DNA from: Candidatus Zixiibacteriota bacterium
GTDB lineage: Bacteria; Zixibacteria; MSB-5A5; SM23-73-2
Direction: 5' to 3'
NCBI GenBank assembly: GCA_030615745.1
Contig: JAUWYR010000006.1
Span: 1-64,000 of the forward strand
Length of the DNA: 64,000 nucleotides
This document shows positions 59,435 through 64,000 of this stretch, in pieces. The notes under the pieces were generated by a model. It did not search any database. It had not been told where the DNA came from and saw only the letters and a list, made by a program, of their open reading frames with translations. The first letter of the stretch is position 1; each line of letters begins with the position of its first letter. Both the position numbers and the translations under genes were made by a program.

Positions 59435-60589
59435 CTATGCACTTTTCTTTAATACAGCTATCAGCGCCTCTATCTCCTCTTCGGTGTTATAAAAATGAGG
59501 AGAAACTCTTATACCTCTTTCCCGATATGAGACAAAGATATTCTTTTTAGTCAGTTTTTTATAAAGTTTTTGAGTGTTTTTGCTTGAGAAACTTAAAATT
59601 GAAGATCTGTGTTTCGGATTAAGGTCTGTTCTTATCTTATAAGGAGAATCTTTCAAATACTCTATTAGTCGATCTAAAAGTCTTCTGTTGTGTTGTTCGA
59701 TATTTTTTATTCCTATTTCCAATAAAAGCCCCAAGGATGAGTGCATTGTCATAATAGAGCTGAAAGGATAGGAGCCGGTTGCAAACCTGCGGGCATCAGG
59801 AAAGGGTTTTAAATCGTATCTTAAAAGGTCGGTGAAATTGGTTTTCCAGTCAACTCCCATCCAGCCGGAAAAAGAGGGCTTTAATTTTCTTTTGGCTTTT
59901 TTAGAATAGTAAAAAAATCCGCAAGCATCGCCGGAAAGAAGCCATTTCTGCCCACCACAACTTAAAAAATCTATTTTGAGCTTTTTGACATCCAAATTTA
60001 GATTTCCAATCCCTTGGATTCCGTCCACCACAAAAAATATATCATTTTTCTCACAGATTTTGCCGATTATTTCAAGATCATTTTTGAATCCGTTGAAAAA
60101 CTGAATATAGCTTAAGGATAAAACCTTTGTTTTTGAATCGATCGATTTGATAAAATTTTCGATATCGAAAAACCTATCTTTGTTAGGAATAAATTTTATT
60201 TTGACCCTTTTGCTTTTTAGACTAAGCCAGGGATAAACATTTGCTGGGAACTCAACATCTGATAAAAGGACTTTATCATTTGGTCTTAAATCTAATCCAC
60301 AGACTGCAAAGTTCAACCCGAAAGAAGTATTAAAACAAAAGCCTATCTCCTCAACTTTCGCATTTATTAATTTAGCTTGTTTTTTGCGGGTTTTATCCAA
60401 AAGAGCAAACCAGATCTTGTCAGTATCACCGGTTTTTTGCAAGGTTGCATATTTGTTGAACTCCTCTTTTGCTTTTAAAGAACACAAAGGTATTGGTCCA
60501 AAAGAAGCATGGTTTAAGTAGTTAATTCTCTTATGAGTAAATGGAAACTCTTTTCTATATTTTTTCAAATCGATTCTTGGCTTTTTCAT
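59435..60589 (-). CDS. Class V PLP-dependent aminotransferase
   Basis: This is a 384-residue cytoplasmic enzyme of the cysteine desulfurase / isopenicillin-N-epimerase fold. INYLNHASFGPIPLCSL is the N-terminal signature, NTSFGLNFAV and VEFPANVYPW lie in the cofactor region, VVDGIQGIGNLNLDV is the aspartate contacting the pyridine nitrogen, and SCGGQKWLLSGDACGFFY holds the Schiff-base lysine. C-terminal ERGIRVSPHFYNTEEEIEAL is complete. No desulfurase active-site cysteine loop is evident, so an aminotransferase, epimerase or lyase is more likely. The gene stands alone on the minus strand, and its substrate is unknown. Confidence 0.88.
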   Translation of the reverse strand: MKKPRIDLKKYRKEFPFTHKRINYLNHASFGPIPLCSLKAKEEFNKYATLQKTGDTDKIWFALLDKTRKKQAKLINAKVEEIGFCFNTSFGLNFAVCGLDLRPNDKVLLSDVEFPANVYPWLSLKSKRVKIKFIPNKDRFFDIENFIKSIDSKTKVLSLSYIQFFNGFKNDLEIIGKICEKNDIFFVVDGIQGIGNLNLDVKKLKIDFLSCGGQKWLLSGDACGFFYYSKKAKRKLKPSFSGWMGVDWKTNFTDLLRYDLKPFPDARRFATGSYPFSSIMTMHSSLGLLLEIGIKNIEQHNRRLLDRLIEYLKDSPYKIRTDLNPKHRSSILSFSSKNTQKLYKKLTKKNIFVSYRERGIRVSPHFYNTEEEIEALIAVLKKSA

Positions 60590-60694
60590 AATTTATTTGT
60601 TTAAAATATTGCAAAAATAAATTTTTGCACTCCAGTAGGTAGATTTTCTCATTTGAGTCATTTCTGACCAAAATCGACTTCCCTTTACCCGCAT

Positions 60695-61696
60695 CTACAA
60701 CCAACCATTGCTTTTATACCATTCGACACTCTCCTTTACTCCTTTTTCAAAAGTATATTTGGGGAAAAATCCAAGCTCATCTTTAGCCTTGGATGAACTA
60801 CATAGCCAGTATTTTTGGGTTATCTCCTTTGCTTTTTCCGAGTTCAAAGCAGATGTTTTTCCTTTTAGTTTTCCCAAAAGCTCTGAGAAGAAGGCAACTA
60901 TCATAAATATAAAAACAGGTATCCTTAAATATATAGCTTTTACCTTCAGTGCATCCTGAATAACTTTTTCTGTCTCCCTTAAAGAATAAGGTCTGTCATC
61001 TGCTAAAAAATAGATTTGTCCAATCCCTTTTTCTGATTCTGCAGATAAGATAATCCCTTCTACTAAATCTTTTACATATATTAAACTTATGTAGCTTTCT
61101 TTTTTTCCGAATAGAGGCTTTAAGCCTTTATTAATAAATTTGAAGAAAAGATATATATCCTTATCTCTGGGTCCATAAACAGATGGTGGCCTGATTACAG
61201 TTATTGGAAGCTTTCCCTTATATTTTAAAACCTCCACCTCAGCTAAAAGCTTGCTTTTACCATACTCAGATATTGGATTAAAAGGAGATTTTTCATCTAC
61301 TGAGCTGAAATCTTTACTAGGTCCTACAACCGACTGGGTGCTTATATACAAAAACCTTTTTATATGAGAATTTTTTTCATAACAGGTCTCGATCAAATTT
61401 TTAGTCCCTTGATAATTGACATTGTAAAAATCTTTTCTGCTTTTAGCTTTGGTTAAAGCTGCAACGTGAAATATAAAATCAACTTCTGAAACAACCTTTT
61501 CCAAAAAGCTTTTATCAAAAAGACTGCCAAAGAAAAGCTCAACATCCAAATCTGAAAGCCATCTTAAATCACTTGTTTTTCTTACCAGGCATTTAACTTT
61601 ATACCCTTTTTTTAATAAAGCCTCTGTGAGATGGCTTCCAATAAAGCCATTGGCGCCTGTAACCAATACTTTCTTTTGTCGAACTTCTTGATTCAT
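60695..61696 (-). CDS. NAD(P)-dependent epimerase/dehydratase-family reductase
   Basis: The 333-residue extended SDR has VLVTGANGFIGSHLTEALLK (dinucleotide-binding, about 10-29), FIFHVAALTKAKSRKDFYNV, the catalytic-type ISEYGKSKLLAEVEVLKY (Y-x3-K, about 144-148), VIRPPSVYGPRDKDIY and a hydrophobic segment at about 250-268 (YLRIPVFIFMIVAFFSELL) suggesting membrane association. It resembles the 3-beta-hydroxysteroid/3-ketoacyl reductase branch. Divergent from the alpha-oxoamine synthase gene 165 bases away; in ceramide-producing bacteria a similar reductase acts on the product of that synthase. This role is inference. Confidence 0.85.
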   Translation of the reverse strand: MNQEVRQKKVLVTGANGFIGSHLTEALLKKGYKVKCLVRKTSDLRWLSDLDVELFFGSLFDKSFLEKVVSEVDFIFHVAALTKAKSRKDFYNVNYQGTKNLIETCYEKNSHIKRFLYISTQSVVGPSKDFSSVDEKSPFNPISEYGKSKLLAEVEVLKYKGKLPITVIRPPSVYGPRDKDIYLFFKFINKGLKPLFGKKESYISLIYVKDLVEGIILSAESEKGIGQIYFLADDRPYSLRETEKVIQDALKVKAIYLRIPVFIFMIVAFFSELLGKLKGKTSALNSEKAKEITQKYWLCSSSKAKDELGFFPKYTFEKGVKESVEWYKSNGWL

Positions 61697-61731
61697 CTAA
61701 ATAAAAGATTTAAAATACTCAGCAATTTTGC

Positions 61732-61760
61732 TTGACAAAACTTGCTTTATTTCATACCAT
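61732..61760 (+). promoter_or_regulatory. Promoter of the alpha-oxoamine synthase gene
   Basis: TTGACA-17-TACCAT. A dispersed-repeat unit (atgcgaagcatcttgacga, 61774-61792) lies in the predicted leader. Confidence 0.5.
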
Positions 61761-61860
61761 AAAAATTCAAAATATGCGAAGCATCTTGACGATTTCGCTA
61801 ATTTTTTAAAGTATCAATTTTTTAAAGTTTAGCAACAATAATTTGAAGAAGGTTTAAAAA

Positions 61861-63042
61861 GTGGACATTTTCGAAAAATGCAGAAACTTTGTAGATGCCA
61901 AAGAGGTGATGGCAAAGGGTTTTTATCCCTATTTTAATCCCATCTCCTCTGGCGCAGATACTGAGGTCATAATCAACGGCAGAAAGATAATAATGATTGG
62001 GTCTAACAATTATCTGGGTTTGACCTCTCATCCCAAGGTTAAACAAGCGGCTATTGATGCTGTTGAAAAATATGGTTCCGGCTGCACCGGGTCGAGATTT
62101 TTGAATGGGACTTTAGATATCCACGAGGAGCTGGAAAGAAGACTGGCAAAATTTATGAAAAAAGAGTCAGCTTTAGTATTTTCCACTGGATTTCAGACCA
62201 ATTTGGGCACTATCTCATCATTGGTGAGTAAAAGGGACTATATGATAACAGATCGCTCAGACCACGCAAGCATTGTTGATGGATGCAGGTTATCTTTTGG
62301 AAAGGTTTTGAAATTCAAACACAATGATATGTCAGATCTGGAAAGAGTATTATCAAATCATGACCAAGAGGGCGGAAAGATAATTATTGTGGATGGGGTT
62401 TTCAGCATGGAGGGTGATATTGCTAATCTTTTAGAGATTGTGAGATTGGCAAAAAAGTATGATGCGAGAGTGATGGTGGACGATGCCCATGCTATTGGTG
62501 TTTTAGGTGAGAATGGAATTGGAACAACAGAGCATTTTGGATTGGAGGATGAGGTGGATTTAGTGATGGGGACCTTCTCCAAGTCTTTTGCCTCATTGGG
62601 TGGTTTTATAGCCGGACCTGAGGATGTGATTCACTATATCAAGCATTTTGCAAGGTCTTTGATCTTCTCCGCCTCAATGCCACCTTCAGCAGTGGCTTCC
62701 TGTTTAGCAGCTCTGGATATAATCGAGACTGAGCCTGAAAGGAGAAAAAGGTTATGGGAGATAACCCATAGGATGCAAAAGGAATTCAAGAAGATGGGAT
62801 TTAACATTGGAAAAACTCAGACTCCGATAACTCCAATATATGTTGGTGATGATATGAAGTGCTTCCAATTCTGGAAGATGCTTTTCGACGAGGGGATATT
62901 CACCAATCCGATAATTTCTCCAGCAGTTTCACCAGGCTCTCAGCTTTTGAGAACAAGCTATACCGCCACCCACACCGATGAGCAGATGGACAGGGTTTTG
63001 GAGGTTTTCTCAAGGGTGGGGAAAAAGATGGGGGTGATTTAG
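61861..63042 (+). CDS. Alpha-oxoamine synthase family PLP enzyme (serine palmitoyltransferase-like)
   Basis: This is a full-length 393-residue enzyme. GSNNYLGLTSHPKVKQAAID, YGSGCTGSRFLNGTLDIHEE, DHASIVDGCRLSFGKVLKF, VDGVFSMEGDIANL, VDDAHAIGVLG (Asp contacting PLP) and MGTFSKSFASLGGF (Schiff-base lysine) are all present. The family condenses an amino acid with an acyl-CoA: glycine C-acetyltransferase, 8-amino-7-oxononanoate synthase or serine palmitoyltransferase. The N-terminal FYPYFNPISSGADTEV and the adjacent reductase favour serine palmitoyltransferase and thus sphingoid base synthesis, but substrate choice cannot be proven. The start is GTG with aagaagg upstream. Confidence 0.88.
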   Translation: MDIFEKCRNFVDAKEVMAKGFYPYFNPISSGADTEVIINGRKIIMIGSNNYLGLTSHPKVKQAAIDAVEKYGSGCTGSRFLNGTLDIHEELERRLAKFMKKESALVFSTGFQTNLGTISSLVSKRDYMITDRSDHASIVDGCRLSFGKVLKFKHNDMSDLERVLSNHDQEGGKIIIVDGVFSMEGDIANLLEIVRLAKKYDARVMVDDAHAIGVLGENGIGTTEHFGLEDEVDLVMGTFSKSFASLGGFIAGPEDVIHYIKHFARSLIFSASMPPSAVASCLAALDIIETEPERRKRLWEITHRMQKEFKKMGFNIGKTQTPITPIYVGDDMKCFQFWKMLFDEGIFTNPIISPAVSPGSQLLRTSYTATHTDEQMDRVLEVFSRVGKKMGVI

Positions 63043-63245
63043 TTTTTCAAGAAATTGTACTAGGTATATCATTCTGCCATACAAGTTATAGCGGGGTACC
63101 TTACACCGACAGATAAAAGGAAGTAAGAGGGATAGTTTAACCAGAGGGATGTATATCTGAAACGATTATGAAATGCTCAAAAAGTAGGAAGATATCAGTT
63201 CTACATCGGATATAAACAACATGGTTGAACTTTTTGCATAATCGA

Positions 63246-64000
63246 ATGAACGAAAGTAGAATTTCTGTTTTAAGTTGTCCAAATTGTCGATCGTGGCTAG
63301 TTATAGATTACCGAGATCAAAAGTTTTACCAAAAAGGTATAAATGTTTTGGTATATGAGTGCCCCTTTCTTGTATGCAAAAAATGTGGTTTTGAAAAATT
63401 AGTAGATATTGCTTCAAGGACAATTGAACATCGTTTGAATAAGGCTTTGAGTGAGGGAGCCAAACAGATTGAAATTCAGGGTCCTCCAAAGCGTCTTCGA
63501 TTTGATTATTCAGAAGATATACCTTTCGAGTATGATGGGAGGGATTGGTGGGCAATTCCAGGACTCCATCGTCCATGGGACGAAGGTTTTTTGACGCCTG
63601 TATTCTTTCGACGTAAGGTTTTGACCAAATATATGACGCAACCAGGATATTTCTTAGGAATGTCTTCTGCAACTGGTGGTGCGATAGGTTTTCACGAGCG
63701 TTGGTCTATTCGCTTTGGTATAAATCAACGAAATGAAGTGGCTATATGGCTTGGTTACATAGCTAGACTACCGGAAGAGGAAAGGTATTATTTGCGCTCT
63801 GAGAATATTCCATCTTCACACGATGTTGGCTCAGATTTTTTCACTGCATCCATTGAGGTAATAGCTCCGAGTCCTTCGCCTGAACTAAAGATTCTGGAAG
63901 CCAGAGACCGTTTCTACAAATCAGTTTTTCAGAAATGGGAAGTCTCCATCTCACATTTTGATAATGAAGCGATAGATAGCATGGAAAATATAGTAAGACC
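63246..64000 (+). CDS. Partial gene: zinc-ribbon protein running off the window edge
   Basis: This frame is open for at least 251 codons to the window edge, so it is absent from the ORF track. It starts MNESRISVLSCPNCRSWLVI; a second pair (VCKKCGFEKLV) completes a zinc ribbon in the first ~55 residues. Later segments look conserved-type: YDGRDWWAIPGLHRPWDEGF, IGFHERWSIRFGINQRNEVA, IWLGYIARLPEEERYYLRSE and ELKILEARDRFYKSVFQKWE. I do not recognise the family. The ATG lacks a good SD, so the start is uncertain. The minus-strand ORF 63301..63672 is its shadow. Confidence 0.7.
   Translation, partial: MNESRISVLSCPNCRSWLVIDYRDQKFYQKGINVLVYECPFLVCKKCGFEKLVDIASRTIEHRLNKALSEGAKQIEIQGPPKRLRFDYSEDIPFEYDGRDWWAIPGLHRPWDEGFLTPVFFRRKVLTKYMTQPGYFLGMSSATGGAIGFHERWSIRFGINQRNEVAIWLGYIARLPEEERYYLRSENIPSSHDVGSDFFTASIEVIAPSPSPELKILEARDRFYKSVFQKWEVSISHFDNEAIDSMENIVR

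Noticed and set aside
59253-59492. 79-aa ORF with LTPNPSPLKERG
   Set aside because: A known product of a widespread palindromic repeat, not a protein.
63301-63672. 123-aa minus-strand ORF near the right edge
   Set aside because: Shadow of the plus-strand frame, which has zinc-ribbon motifs and stays open to the edge.

Overview
The window looks like a chromosomal segment of an uncultured, Gram-negative-type bacterium of the FCB (Fibrobacteres-Chlorobi-Bacteroidetes) superphylum. The signs are a TonB-dependent receptor, a PorV/PorQ-like protein, a secreted protein with a FlgD-like C-terminal sorting domain, many lipoproteins, and four secreted proteins ending in the dockerin-type pair typical of candidate phyla such as Zixibacteria (exact phylum is inference). 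Most of the DNA is AT-rich, with long A and T runs. The receptor operon (1.2-8.7 kb) and one dockerin gene (26.9-28.1 kb) are visibly richer in G+C.

Layout: 0-1.2 kb is a repeat-rich leader with a tiny membrane ORF and a strong promoter. 1.2-8.7 kb is a three-gene outer-membrane operon (TonB receptor, large secreted protein, PorV-like protein). 8.8-13.2 kb is a tightly packed minus-strand operon of seven genes, mostly uncharacterised membrane proteins, with a zinc-ribbon microprotein, a coiled-coil protein and a nucleosidase lipoprotein. 13.4-17.1 kb holds an orphan sugar-binding lipoprotein, a 5'-nucleotidase lipoprotein and a VanZ-like protein. 17.1-26.8 kb is a housekeeping block: hisS, a HEPN/MNT pair, aspS, phoH, pgpH, ybeY, corC and a DUF362/ferredoxin gene. 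26.8-38.0 kb holds four dockerin proteins (TSP3-repeat protein, C25 peptidase, beta-propeller, M1 aminopeptidase) interspersed with a DUF456 protein, an orphan leuD-like gene, an rRNA methyltransferase remnant and a small secreted protein. 38.1-41.1 kb has tRNA-Ser(UGA), a structured hairpin, a phosphoesterase, a radical SAM protein and an endonuclease III-like protein.

41.4-51.3 kb is a coherent run for a charged osmolyte of the glucosylglycerate type: GpgS-like synthase, glycerate kinase, second glycosyltransferase, small membrane protein related to MscS, a frameshifted MpgP-type phosphatase, then a complete sugar ABC importer. 51.4-59.2 kb (minus strand) has an NTF2-like lipoprotein, a TPR-GAF-sigma54 activator translationally coupled to a small secreted peptide, a PqqD-M50-HlyD fusion and a TPR lipoprotein. 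59.4-63.0 kb has a class V aminotransferase and a divergent epimerase / alpha-oxoamine synthase pair that may make sphingoid bases. A zinc-ribbon gene runs off the right edge.

The most unusual items are a perfect 96-bp direct repeat that duplicates the 3' end of the ferredoxin gene on the far side of the GC-rich dockerin gene, the seven-gene membrane operon with two 1-bp gene junctions, the secreted-peptide/sigma54-activator/M50-HlyD neighbourhood, a VanZ-like gene whose only well-placed start is ATT, and the single-base frameshift at a 9-A run in the osmolyte phosphatase. Several families of palindromic intergenic repeats recur across the window.
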